Shown: positions 36,415-47,200 of the stretch, piece by piece
Layout: each line of letters starts with the position of its first letter
Position numbering within the stretch: position 1 is the stretch's first letter
Assembly: GCF_037038585.1 (NCBI RefSeq)
Contig: NC_092560.1
Location: forward strand, 85,545,549 to 85,609,548
Source: Patagioenas fasciata
Taxonomy: Eukaryota > Chordata > Aves > Columbiformes > Columbidae
Reading direction: 5' to 3'
DNA length: 64,000 nucleotides
Translations under genes and position numbers: made by a program
Notes under the pieces: model-generated
Told to the model about the DNA's origin: nothing
What the model saw: only the letters and a program-made list of their open reading frames with translations
Databases searched by the model: none

Positions 36415-38039
36415 GAAGGTACCAGCGAAGGTATCAGGACCACGATCCTGCTTGTGGACATGGCAGCGGACAATCCACCCGCGGCTGGCCCCGAGGGCGA
36501 GGAACACGTGTGTACAGCGAGCACGGGGGCCAGCGCTGCTCCCCGAGCACGGGCCCGCGGAGGTGAGTCTCCTGGACACCAGACTGCAGCCCTGTCCTCC
36601 GAAACCGCCCCTTCTCTGACTCGCCCTGTCCCTCTGGCGCTCGGCAGATGGAGCGGAAGCTTCTTGCAGAGCGTCCCGCTCGCTGCAGCTGGTCCTGCGG
36701 GCAGCTCAGCGCCGCGGCGTTACGGGAACACAGGGAGGGATTGGTGCGAGCGGCACCCCGGTGCTTTTGGGCGGCCCTGTGCACAGCACGGCTGCTGCAA
36801 CTGCCCGTTGAGCAACGGGAACGGGGAGTACAATAGTTCCAATGTGTTTGGAACAAAGAGTGCTCGCCAGGAAAGGCAGGCATTGCATTTCTTCCGTGCT
36901 TTACTCTGAGCAGCTGCAGGTGAACTCCTATGGCTTCGCCTATTAACCTACATTTTTCAGCTCAGGTGCAAGGTGCTGGGTATTTGCCCATGGCCAATCT
37001 CTTTGAAAACAAAGAGCTGTAATTCAAATATTATATATACAGGTAGCTCTAATGCCTGGATGTTCGCAAAGGTCTGGCAAACCAGCCAGAATGTCAAGAG
37101 CTACATTATTCCGTGTTCTAAAAAATGTGCATAATTTTGCAGCCGCAGTGCTCTGGAAGATCCACTGCACAAATATTGAAGTCAAACATCCAGAGAGCGG
37201 GAGGATTTCAAAACACATGTGACCTTTAGCAACCTAAATCATCCGGATGATAAAATAGCAGAACCACCAGCAGAAGCGTGGGTGGGTGGTTCCTCATGTC
37301 TGTGGAAATGGACGAAAAGCCCATTCCTGATGTTTCCCTTTCCTCACCATGTACAATGGGTGGGTAAAAGTGCATTCTGAGTTTTGGAACTCTAATTGAT
37401 AGCAAAGTGACAGGCAAAGATGCTATGGTCTCAGAATCAGATGTGGGTTTGTGCCTTGGACACAACCGTGTGGCATCTCTGCGAAGAAAAAACAACCGGC
37501 TTCAACGGCTTTTTCCCTCCACTTGTTACAAAATTAGGTTTTATAATCTGAGCTTCCGCTTCTAATTGTCTCCACCAGAATGACTGCACGAGTCGCAATT
37601 TGAGTGCGGTACACGGTGCTTTGGAACAAACACTGGTTTGCTGTGGTTTCTTTATATTAAGGCAAATATGATATTCTGCATTAATGTAATTAATTATTTG
37701 AATAGCTAAAGAGAAATGTACATCTATAACCACAAGAAATGACATAAAGATTTTGTTACAATGGCAAAGTAAATTTGACAAAGATTTCTTCGTCAAATTA
37801 TCTATAATTGCCTGAGTTACTGGTCTGCACTCAGTTTTGCTGCCCTGCTGTAAACTGGTGGTATATTCAATGAGGCTTTTAGATTTATTCCAGGTAGAAC
37901 GATTTCTGGTGTAAATGAGAATTTGGCCCTTTTTTGCTGGGAGCGAAGTGTAATTAGGCAGTGGTTCGCTTATGTGTTACGTATGTTAATTAGTAGTTTC
38001 GCGATCATCATTTCCCTGTTGCACAAGTACCAGACGTGT
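36415..38039. other. Intergenic sequence upstream of SEC11C
   Basis: GC-rich unique sequence to about 36,830, then AT-richer DNA up to the SEC11C CpG island. No gene or mobile element was recognised. Confidence 0.55.
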
Positions 38040-38161
38040 TGCAAACGCGTTGGTGGCCGCGGGCGGGCGGGGCTGAACAGGCACCGGAGGGTCTGCGGAC
38101 ACTGCACCGCGGGGACCGCCCGCCGCTCCACCGGGAACCGGCGCACCTGGCGGAGCACGTG

Positions 38162-38217
38162 GCCCCGCCCCGCCGGCCCCGCCCCGCCGGCCCCGCCCCG
38201 CCGGCCCCGCCCCGCCG
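38162..38217. promoter_or_regulatory. Four tandem GC boxes (SP/KLF sites), 14-bp period
   Basis: Exactly four copies of gccccgccccgccg, each with a CCCCGCCCC core (GC box on the minus strand). They lie about 450 bp upstream of the SEC11C start codon. Confidence 0.88.
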
Positions 38218-38222
38218 GCCCT

Positions 38223-38227
38223 CCAAT
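38223..38227 (+). promoter_or_regulatory. CCAAT box (NF-Y)
   Basis: CCAATGAG matches the NF-Y consensus CCAATSRG and directly follows the GC-box array. Confidence 0.75.
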
Positions 38228-38462
38228 GAGCGGCGCACACGCAGCGGCGGCCCCAGCGAGGGCTGGCCGGCAGCCGCCTGACCCGAAGGACGCGGCTCAG
38301 GAAGCCGGTGTCGCCGTCCTGTTGCTTCGCAGACAACTCTGGCTCATTCCGCCGTATCGTGGGCTCTCAGCGTCCACCGAGAGCCCCCTCGGACCGCAAA
38401 TGGGTTGGGCACCTGCAGGGACCGGAGGCGAGGGGATTCGCATTCAGGCCCCTCGGCGCGGT

Positions 38463-38481
38463 GCATGCTGGGAGTTGTAGT
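38463..38481 (-). promoter_or_regulatory. ZNF143/M4-type promoter motif
   Basis: The plus strand reads gcatgctgggagttgtagt; the reverse complement ACTACAACTCCCAGCATGC is the near-perfect long form of the ZNF143 (Staf, SBS2) promoter element. Confidence 0.9.
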
Positions 38482-38532
38482 CCGGGTGGCGGCAGAGGCC
38501 GCCGCGCGTGGGCGGGGCGGAGGCGCACGGAG

Positions 38533-38546
38533 ACTACAAGTCCCGG
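38533..38546 (+). promoter_or_regulatory. Second M4/ZNF143-like motif
   Basis: actacaagtcccgg matches the ACTACAnnTCCC core in the opposite orientation to the site 52 bp upstream. It lacks the CAGCATGC extension, so the match is weaker. Confidence 0.7.
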
Positions 38547-38664
38547 GGAGCAGCGCGGTGCCCGCGCCGCAGTTTCCTGGTTGGTGCGGTGAGCGTGGGG
38601 GTTCGGGCTGTGAGCGGCTCCCGCGCCCGCCGAGGACCCGCCGGTGCGGCCCTGCGCGGCCGCC

Positions 38665-38706
38665 ATGGATCTCTTCGGGGACCTGCGGCGCATGAACAAG
38701 CGGCAG
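38665..38706 (+). CDS. SEC11C: SEC11C exon 1 (coding part)
   Basis: Encodes [14 protein letters not shown] and ends in phase 0 at donor GTAGCG. The short cytosolic N terminus precedes the membrane segment. Confidence 0.96.
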
Positions 38707-41700
38707 GTAGCGGAGGGGCTGCCGGTGCGGCCAGGCGGGGCCTGGGGCGCGGAGTCCGCGGGAGATTCCGGGGGTGGGCCGGGCCGGGCGGGTCACGTAC
38801 CTGAGAGTCCCATGAGCGTGTTATCGAACGGTGGTGAGTGCAGACGGGCGGGGTCGTTTGTCGCCAAAGTATCTTCGTGTGTTGCCGAGAAGAATAACGG
38901 AGGAAGCGGTGTGAGAAGCTGTATCCGCGCTTCAGGGCAGCGCCGAGCAGGAATGCACTCAAGTTATAAGAGATTTTCCACATAAGATATTTCTAACGAG
39001 TAAAGGAAATGATCCCTTGTTGTGTCTCTTCTATGCTCCCAGCTCTTCTGTCCAGAAAAGATAACTGTTCAAAGTGCAGCGGCTGGTGTTGCTGCTTTAC
39101 TGTATTTCTCATGTGTGTTTTGAGCCCTGTGAGCTCAGGAGGAGTCAGCAGCCTGTGGTCAAACCAGATTAGTTTCTGATATTTTAGAAGTCGTTCCAGT
39201 GAGCTCAGTGGCTTGTGGTGCTCACAGGCGGGAGCGTGGACCGGGCACCGTGAGCCCAGGCTGGGGCACACGCTGGACTAAACCTGCGTACCGCGGTGTG
39301 GCCGGAACAGCAATCGGTTCCACGAGGCTTCTTCTGGAAAACGATTGTAGCATAAAAGTCCACGTGCCTGGGTTGTGATTCAGTGGTGCATATGGGTTGA
39401 ATTTCTGTGTTGTGCTTTGAAATACAAGACGGTAACTTTAAACAATACTTTTCTTATTTTATCTAGCTGTATTATCAAGTCTTGAATTTTGCTATGATTG
39501 TGTCTTCTGCCCTTATGATATGGAAAGGGCTGATCGTCGTTACTGGAAGTGAAAGCCCTATTGTTGTGGTGCTCAGGTAAGTCAATGTAAAGGCGTTTCT
39601 GTTAAAGTACAGAGATTGTTTTGTCCTTCGTCTCCTTCCTTTTCCCCTTGAATAGATTTTGAGTTTGAAATCTCACCTTCTTAAAGATATACTCAAACAC
39701 TTTTTTTTCTTTTAACTCTGTTTTCGGACACTTAGGCTGTTTTCATAACTGCAGTCTGGTTTCCATTGAAGTTTGTAGATATGTGGTGTACAGAGTCAGT
39801 CTTGCAGACCCTGAATGCTGATCAAACGCTTGAAGCTAAACACGTGTTCATGGAACAGAAATGGAGTGTTGGTCAGCAAGGAATGTCTGCAGCAAACACC
39901 GGTATTTTAGTGAGACTCATCTATTCATGTTATTAGTTATGGAATCCGGAGTCGTACCTTAGAGGTTGTTACCAAAGAGTGCGGTGGCTGGCTTTGAAAA
40001 TAGGCATGGGTGTTGTGGTTGAGACGGACAAACCACACAGACCGAGTTCTTCTAGGATGAAAGTAGTAGATGCCATTTATTGCCACAAGTGCATTTTGAT
40101 ACAGTTTTACCAATTCATGTGTCTCTTAACTATTGGTTACAAGTTACAGCAGTAACATCTTATTGGCTAATCTTGCTATCATCAGTGTTTCTCTTCTACT
40201 CTCTTCTGTCTCCCGGGTACATCATTAACATCTCTGGATACCCCTTTACTCCCATCTTTCTCACAGGTAGGCCTTCAGAACTTCAAGGCTAATTTCTGTT
40301 CCCAAGGACCCAGCGTAGTCCCACACAGGGTGTTCTGGTCATTAATAATAATTGCTGACGTAACCGTAACTCCTGCTGGTGTTAATTGAACTCGTTCTGT
40401 GTTGAGAAGTACTTCTTGTTGTACTGGGAGACATATTTTGACTTTTCACCGATGGATTGGGTAACCAGAATGGCTCGCTTTGTTCCTCCATCGTAGCCAC
40501 AATACTGCTTCCTCTGCAGCTTGTTTCCTTTCATTGGGGCAGTAAGCCAGACTTCTGTAGGCTGGCTCGGAGGCTTACTGCGTTCTGGTTGTGTTGAGTG
40601 TCGGCGTGCTGTTACTGAACGGGTGAAGCTACAGATTTCCATTGAAATTGTCACTCTATCTGTAAGAATTAAATGTTCTTTGTTTTCATAGCTCTTCTTT
40701 CGCTCACCACAATGCTAATAAACTCTCTCTCTTTGTTTGTAGTGGCAGCATGGAACCAGCTTTTCACAGGGGAGACCTGTTGTTCCTAACGAATTTCCAT
40801 GATGACCCAATCAGAGCTGGTGAAATAGTTGTTTTTAAAGTCGAAGGCAGAGACATTCCAATAGTTCACAGAGTAATCAAAATACATGAAAGGTAATGCA
40901 ACTTGGCATTTTCCTTGTTTCTAAATGTAGTTGTCTTCACTGTGACTTCCACTTACATTTTAATTTGGTAGTATTTTATGGAGAAGACAGGTGAGGATAT
41001 GCTGTAAGATCAAAGCCACCTCTGGGATGTGATCCACATTTTCCGCGGTGCTGTGGCACGTGTGACTCTGTCCCTCGGCAGAGCTGCTCAGTTGGACGCT
41101 GGTAAACCCATCCCAAAGAGGAGCCCGGTGACACGAGCCGTGCGCGTTATTCTTGCCAGCGGAGCGGAGTCCGCTGCTGCGCTGACTGTCACGGAACTGG
41201 GATTTTGGTGTGATAAATAGCAACTTCTAAAAACAAATCTCTGAAGGAAGGTGAAGGTTCAGAACCAGAGCTCTATGTGAAGTCTGACAAGTATGTGATC
41301 TTTATGTGAAGCCTTCCAAGAAAGAGGTTTGACTAAGAATGAGAGAAGAGATTGTTATTCTCTTGGTGTATATTAGTCTCAATGCCAACAGCAATTTCCG
41401 CTGAAAAGCAGCGGGTAGGTGACTTGGTTTTACCTTTACTCATATGCCTGCTATGATGAACAGTCCTGTCTGCAAACAGAGGCAATTCTGTTTCTGGTTC
41501 TGCACAGCAAGAAACCAGCCTGGAGGTGGCAAGCACTGACATGTTTGTTACTCAGGAAGTCCTGGCTGTGAACTGAAGGTGATTATCTTTTGAGTAATAT
41601 CTGTTCCTCAACGCTTTTTTGGAACAAATATGTATATCCAAGAATTACCTTTTTTTCTTAAATACCTATTTTGTCTTAATAAAAATTCCTTGTTTCTTGA

Positions 41701-44150
41701 TATGAATTACTTGCAATTGGCAGCTTCTTAATCAAAATCGTTTTGAAGACTGTGAACTCAATTTTTCTAAGTGGGAGCGTTGAACTGAAATCTTGCAAGG
41801 GCATGAAATGTGGAAGGTTTTCTGACAGCAGTGATCAAATCATCACATTCAAACCCAGTGTAAGAGACTTGGTTCATTAGAAACAGCAGGGAAAGGGCCA
41901 GGGTTTGAACCGCTGTTGGTGCAGAAAGCCCAGAAAGGTGCGGTGACGGGTTCGGGAGCAGCCGGCTGCCTGGGCTCTGTCACCTGCCGCAGCCTTTCGG
42001 TGGCGTGGACTTCTCCGTACGGCCCCAAAGCCCAGCAGAGCGTCTTGTGTGCGCTGCGTTATGTGAAGGCTGGTTACACGTTTTGTTGTTTTGCTTTGTT
42101 TCCACATTTACAAATATCAAACATAAGTGGGGCTTTGCCTGGAACTCAGTGGATTGTTTAGCAGTTAACAAGTGACCTAAAACTGTGTTGTGGTGTTAGT
42201 GACAAAATACTAAACTTGATGCAGGTGTGCAGCTACCTTAGAGACTCTTCAATATCTGTTTTCATCAAAAGGACAGAGATTTTTGGCATAAATGTGATTA
42301 CTAGAGTTAAACAAGTCCTAAAGCACTGTATTGTACCCCTGTCTTCTCCTAAGGGAAGACTTTCAGGGTCTGCCTCACCTGAGATTTGTGATTCATATGC
42401 AGTTCAATTTATTCTGTAATGCGTGACGGCTTCACAGGATCTTATTCCACAATTTGTTAAAAGCAAAACAAACTTAGTAGGGTATTATTCAGCATTTCAG
42501 AGTAAAATGCTTTCTCTGTTGAAAGTGAAGAGGCGGGGGGGTTGTTTGGTTGGGTTTGTTTCTGGTTTGGTGTGTTTGGTTTGTCCCAGGCAGGCACACA
42601 GTGCTGTTGTTGAAGAGGTTTAGTGCCTGCTCCGGGTGGACAATATCCCTTTCGTGTTCACTGTGTAATTGCTTATATCAAACAACGGTCTAGGGGTGGT
42701 TTTTAAAAACGTTTCTGGTTAAAATCTATTGACTCTGTCAGTAACAATTGCAGTGTTGATGATTTAATGGTGTTTGTCAAATACGCAGGACTGGAAGTAG
42801 ACACGGTTATCTAATCTTGTAGCACTTTTCATCTTCATTGTGCTTTGTGGATGTTAATTGAGGTTTTTAAATTAAGTGGTGTTTGGTTTGTCACCTCGTT
42901 GCCTTCTAGAGAAAATGGGAACATCAAATTTCTGACTAAAGGTGATAATAATGAAGTCGATGATAGAGGTTTGTACAAAGAAGGTCAGAACTGGCTAGAG
43001 AAGAAAGATGTTGTTGGAAGAGCAAGAGGGTAAGTAATGCGGAATGTCTGTGTTTGTAACTAAAATAGAACATTTAGGGTTAGAACTTAGTTCCACTGTT
43101 GGTACAAACTAGATCTGGTGTAGTATTCTAAAGCTTTATTACATGAAGTGGTGATGTAAAGAATCACTTCCTGGGAAAGTTCCTGTAGTGCTGTCACTGA
43201 TGGGAAGACTGGAAGTCTTTAATTGTTTTTTTGATAATGGCACATGTAACAAATCTGTCCCTTCTGTGGTGGCTCACAGGGCTCTTGTAGCTGCAGAACA
43301 AGAGCAAGCCTGAGAGCCGGTTCCCTGTGCCGCGGGATGGGCTTCTGTGGGTGCCCCTCGTTACCAGGATGGTTATTGCCATTTCTGGGATCCATGTGGA
43401 TGGATTACTTAATAATTAGTGAACTAATAATAATGAGTAATGCTATCAGTAAGAAACATGAGAGAGAAATCTGAGGTCTTGCTCCCACATTTTCCTGAAG
43501 TACATATTGTCTCTAAAGCTCTGCTTTGGGTTTTGTTTAGTTTTGGTGGTTGTTGTGTGTTTTTTAATCTGAAATCGATCATCTAAAATATTCAATACAT
43601 CTCCATGTCATATTTGAAGGTTAATTTTACATTCGTGTGGTTTTGTCCATTGTAGGTTTTTGCCCTACGTTGGTATGGTAACTATAATCATGAATGACTA
43701 TCCAAAATTTAAGGTAAGTATGCAGACATTGTGAGTACTTGAGTTTAAAATTATAAAATAGCGAGGTAGTAAGAATCTTGCATGTGAGAGTATGTGTTGG
43801 TAAATCTGTGTGGTTTAGTACCTAACGTAAAATGAGCTGTGGTGGGTTTTTTTTTGCTTGTTTTAGCTCATCTGTTATCCAATAGAACTCTGCATTTGTA
43901 ATAATTTGAGAACCTTTTTTATAGGACTGTCATAAACGAAGCATATGCAGTCATGATGGCTGTTCACAATTAATGGGATCATGTTAAAATATTGTGTATC
44001 TGCGCACTTGTCCGGAAGGTGTGATGTTGGAGAGGCTTTGAGCCACTTCAGAGCTGCTGTGAAATGATGTTGTGTTTGTTCCCTGTTCTCTTCCAGTACG
44101 CTCTGCTGGCGGTGATGGGAGCGTACGTACTGCTGAAACGGGAATCCTGA
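38665..44150 (+). CDS. SEC11C: SEC11C, signal peptidase complex catalytic subunit
   Basis: The six coding exons are 38665-38706, 39467-39576, 40743-40892, 42910-43029, 43656-43713 and 44097-44150. They join to 534 bp, giving 177 residues and a stop. The enzyme is the serine protease subunit of the ER-membrane signal peptidase complex, which cuts signal peptides from secretory proteins. One membrane segment lies at about residues 17-40. The catalytic Ser is S53 in the SGSMEP motif, the His H93 in PIVHRV and the Asp D119 in GDNNEVDD, placed by homology to human SEC11C Ser68/His108/Asp134. A hydrophobic tail ends KRES. Residues such as [13 protein letters not shown] and the KRES end match SEC11C rather than SEC11A. 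It is 15 residues shorter at the N terminus than the 192-residue human form; the ATG chosen has a perfect GCCGCCATGG context. All introns are GT/AG. Confidence 0.98.
38707..39466. other. SEC11C intron 1
   Basis: 760 bp, CpG-rich at the start and unremarkable beyond. No other feature seen. Confidence 0.85.
39467..39576 (+). CDS. SEC11C: SEC11C exon 2
   Basis: 110 bp between acceptor ATCTAG and donor GTAAGT. It starts [10 protein letters not shown], carries the membrane segment, and ends [10 protein letters not shown] plus the first two bases of the Ser of the catalytic motif. Confidence 0.97.
39577..40742. other. SEC11C intron 2
   Basis: A 1.17-kb intron carrying a probable reverse-oriented LTR at 40011-40327 and, next to it, an unrecognised 90-codon minus-strand frame (40382-40654). 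Confidence 0.8.
40011..40327 (-). mobile_element. Probable solo LTR of an endogenous retrovirus, antisense to SEC11C
   Basis: Read on the minus strand, the segment starts TGTGTGG and ends CCACAACA, so it has TG...CA ends with a short imperfect inverted repeat. It contains two CCAAT boxes (aagCCAAT-like and taaCCAATag), then GGCAATAAATGG about 75 nt before the end and a T/G-rich tail, as expected of a U3-R-U5 structure. No gag, pol or env and no polypurine tract were seen beside it, so it is a solo LTR or fragment of about 317 bp. A clear target-site duplication is lacking; only GGG is shared by both flanks. The U3 end could lie further right. Family not identified. Confidence 0.5.
40743..40892 (+). 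CDS. SEC11C: SEC11C exon 3, catalytic Ser and His
   Basis: 150 bp between acceptor TTTGTAG and donor GTAATG. It carries (S)[15 protein letters not shown] with the nucleophilic Ser and [11 protein letters not shown] with the catalytic His. Confidence 0.97.
40893..42909. other. SEC11C intron 3
   Basis: 2.0 kb of AT-rich intron. No mobile element or exon was recognised. Confidence 0.8.
42910..43029 (+). CDS. SEC11C: SEC11C exon 4, catalytic Asp
   Basis: 120 bp between acceptor TTCTAG and donor GTAAGT. It encodes [20 protein letters not shown] through KKDVVGRAR, including the conserved GDNN and DD residues. Confidence 0.97.
43030..43655. other. SEC11C intron 4
   Basis: 626 bp, no further feature seen. 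Confidence 0.85.
43656..43713 (+). CDS. SEC11C: SEC11C exon 5
   Basis: 58 bp between acceptor TTGTAG and donor GTAAGT, encoding [19 protein letters not shown] after the split Gly. Confidence 0.97.
43714..44096. other. SEC11C intron 5
   Basis: 383 bp, no further feature seen. Confidence 0.85.
44097..44150 (+). CDS. SEC11C: SEC11C exon 6 (coding part)
   Basis: Acceptor TTCCAG, then [17 protein letters not shown] and TGA. The 3' UTR follows. Confidence 0.97.
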   Translation, partial: YALLAVMGAYVLLKRES

Positions 44151-44269
44151 GGAACCACTTCTCAAGAACAAAGTAAAAAGCTAAATATGCAGGGGGAAAA
44201 ACTAATATATTTCAGATGTTTTCATTTCTGTGTACAGTTACAAAGCTGTACAAGCTTTTGTCTTGTCTA

Positions 44270-44275
44270 AATAAA
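44270..44275 (+). promoter_or_regulatory. SEC11C: SEC11C polyadenylation signal AATAAA
   Basis: The first canonical AATAAA after the stop codon, 120 bp downstream, followed by GT-rich sequence. It predicts a short 3' UTR of about 140 nt. Confidence 0.75.
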
Positions 44276-44295
44276 CCGTACAACTAATGACTAAA

Positions 44296-47200
44296 GCTTT
44301 CGGCTGTTGGTTAGTTATGTAATGGCGCATGTACCATCCTGCGCAGAGGCTGCTTTGTCTTCGGCAGCCCTGGAAGCCGCTGGCTGTCGGTGCTGTCGCA
44401 GCTCGGGCCTCGCTCCTCCGTGTGCGGGCGGTGTTTAAGTGCTGCTGCATCCGAACCCACTTTCTGCCTCCTCGTTGGTTTTGTGGGGTTTCCCTTGATT
44501 ATTTGTAGACTGGGTTGGCACCCTCTCTTTTCCAACCATACAAACTGCTCTATTGGTGTTTGTGAGGACACTCAGGTGGGTTGGAACAGGTACTGAGCTG
44601 TAAGTTTAATCAGATTTATGCCTACAGAAAGTTGTCTAGAAGTGGCCTGACAGAAATGGACCAGAAAGGCTCTTCTATTCTGATTGGAACCAAGAAATGG
44701 AAACTTGGAGGGGTTTCCCTAAATTTGAAGCCTGATCCTTTGTGGTGCAGGGATGAAAATCCTGATGGTCTGACTTTCAGAGGCCGGATTTTCAGGGACT
44801 GTGTATATTTCTGTAATCCAGGCTGTAAACCGTTCTGCCTTTTGTTCCTAGCTGTAAAACAAACCTGACAAAAAGGTGGCTTTGGTGCTTTATTAGCACG
44901 CGTCAATTACTGGACGAATAGCACAGTAGTGTGCTTCAGTGCTATTGCCAATAAGGGCAAGACAACTCACATTGCAGGTTTGAGAATTTGTTCTATCAGA
45001 TGATACCTGAATGGTGTTAAACGTAAAATGGATTTTTCCTTGTAAAACTTACCTGATACTGTCCTATATCAAATTCTGGGCTTTTCTCTTCTCAGTGTTT
45101 TTACCTTCAACAAAGCAGAACTTGTCTTCCTCGCTTGCGTTGGTTTTGTAGCTTTGATAAGGAACAGCATGATGCATTTTTCCTATGGAGTTTGGTTCTT
45201 CTGTAATCCCTTACCTCTACAAAGATACGCTGTTAACCAGTAATGGCAGCTCTTCTGTTGTAACACCAGTGCTGAGAGGCAGACACCCGCTGAACTTCTC
45301 CAAGTAGTATTGCTTCCGTTATGTCCTGCTAAGCAGTTTTCATGAGTAACTGTATTATAAAAATTACTCATTTTGTGTCAGATTGTGTAGAAATAAAATT
45401 GACTCCGATAAATGGCATGGCAGGAAAATGTAGGTGTCCTTAATGTGGTATTTCGGAAGTGTGCCACCACAGCCAAGGAACAATGATTTCATTTTGGAGA
45501 CGGTTAGTGTAGTAAGGTTTTATTTTGTTGTTCCCAGTATTGCTGAAGTCAGTTTGTTCCCATCCGCCTGCCCCGATACAACCACGGTCAGCTCCGAGTT
45601 TGGGAACGAGCTCTGCAGGGGACCCAGGCTCAGGAGCAGCTGCTGTGGGTGTGAGCTCGCTGTGGCGCCCCTGCCCACCCACCCTGGGGCTGACGCACCC
45701 AGCGCGCAGTGAGGTTTGATTTAGTGAAGCTCTAACTGGGTCCAGGGCTTCCTCAAATATCTGTGCCTTATTGCATAAGCAGTTATTATTTCACGTTGTT
45801 CAGCCTCTAAAGCTGTGGAGCTCTTGTGGAAGATGTCTGCGGTTCTTCAGGGAGCTGTTACGGCAGAGTCAGTTTGGGTATTTGCACAGCGCCGTCCCCA
45901 GCTGCAGGTCTGAGCTGCTGGAGACCGGTCAGCTCACAACGTTCACCATTTACCGAGTATTCCGTGGCGACCGTGCCCGCGTTGTGCGGTGATTGCTGGA
46001 TCCGGTGTTTGCTCTGCGCACACGGCGCAGCCGCCTCCAGCACCACGAGCACCGCGGAGACGGCCGTGGAAGCTGCTCCGTTTCTCTTTCACCCCTTGTT
46101 TTCCCATAAAATCTGCCTGCTGACAGAAAAATCGTAGTTCTCTAAAATGTAAAGGGAGCAAATTAAAGTGTGTTATTGTGGTGAAAGCATTTAAAACCTA
46201 TTAGTGATTTCCTGACATGGAGCACAATGATAGTTCACTTTGCCGTCGGATATGTGAAAAGCAGAAAGGGATTTTTAAATGAGTAAATCTGTTTCTCAAT
46301 AATCAGACACAAATCTATGTCACTGGATTTCTTCAAGAGAGAAAAGTCGTGTAGAAAGAACGAGTCACTCACAGTTGATAACGTGTTTATTGCACCTGCA
46401 TCCTTCTCTGGGGGGGGAGTCCAGTATATTCTGTGTATTCACAAATATTAAACAAAAACTTTTCTGAAAAGGTTCATAAAAATAATTTGGAATAAATCTA
46501 TATTACCTCTTTTATCCTTATGACCAGCCCATGGCAGTAACACAGGGCCGGTGCCCCTGCTGTCCCCGCCACCGGCACAGGCGGTGCCCGCAGCACCAAG
46601 GCTCCACTGCAGTTTGGCACAGCCCTCGGTCTCAGCCCCACACACGCATGTTCACCCCAGCCCCGGCGCTCCGGTGAGTTCTGGTTGCAAAACATTGCCA
46701 GTCGTTCCCAGAGAGCGTGAGGAGGGTCCTCAGAATGTCCTGATTGGTGTCTTGACCCCAAAAGCCATGCAGAACAAAGCCCCGGCTCTACCTGCGGGTC
46801 AGACACGGCTTGGGATGCGTCCAGCGCAGTCTACCAATAACGCAATGTGTTTTGGGAAGGGTAGGTCACGCAGCTCGGGCTCTGGAGGAGCACCAGCCGC
46901 CCAACGCTCCCGTGGACGCATCCAGAACCCGCTGGGGGCTCGGAGCCTCGCATGCATTATCGTGCGTGGACTGAGATGCGTGCAGGTTGTGGGACTGAAG
47001 ATCTCACCAGGGTCTGTTTCTTTTGAAAGCAGAATAAACCTCCTTTGAATGTGCTCAATTAAGAGAAGGCTCTCGTGATGGCTGTCAGCATAAAAGGTAA
47101 AACTAAAAGGTAATTAGGGTTGCTTTGGTTTGGGAACATTATTGTCTGTCTTTTCCAGAAAAACAGGAAAATCCTCAAAGTGAGTTTTTGGTGGTGGTTT

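Larger units (their letters stand above)
38040..38720 (+). promoter_or_regulatory. SEC11C: SEC11C CpG-island promoter
   Basis: A CpG-dense region covering SEC11C exon 1, with no TATA box in sight. In order it holds four tandem GC boxes (38162-38217), a CCAAT box (38223-38227), an inverted ZNF143-type site (38463-38481) and a direct ACTACAAGTCCC-type site (38533-38546), then the start codon. This is the usual make-up of a housekeeping promoter. Confidence 0.85.

Noticed and set aside
34243-36909. 888-codon plus-strand frame, with 720- and 766-codon frames in the other two phases
   Set aside because: All three exist because the 32-bp unit has no stop codon in any plus frame; there is no promoter, splice structure or family resemblance.
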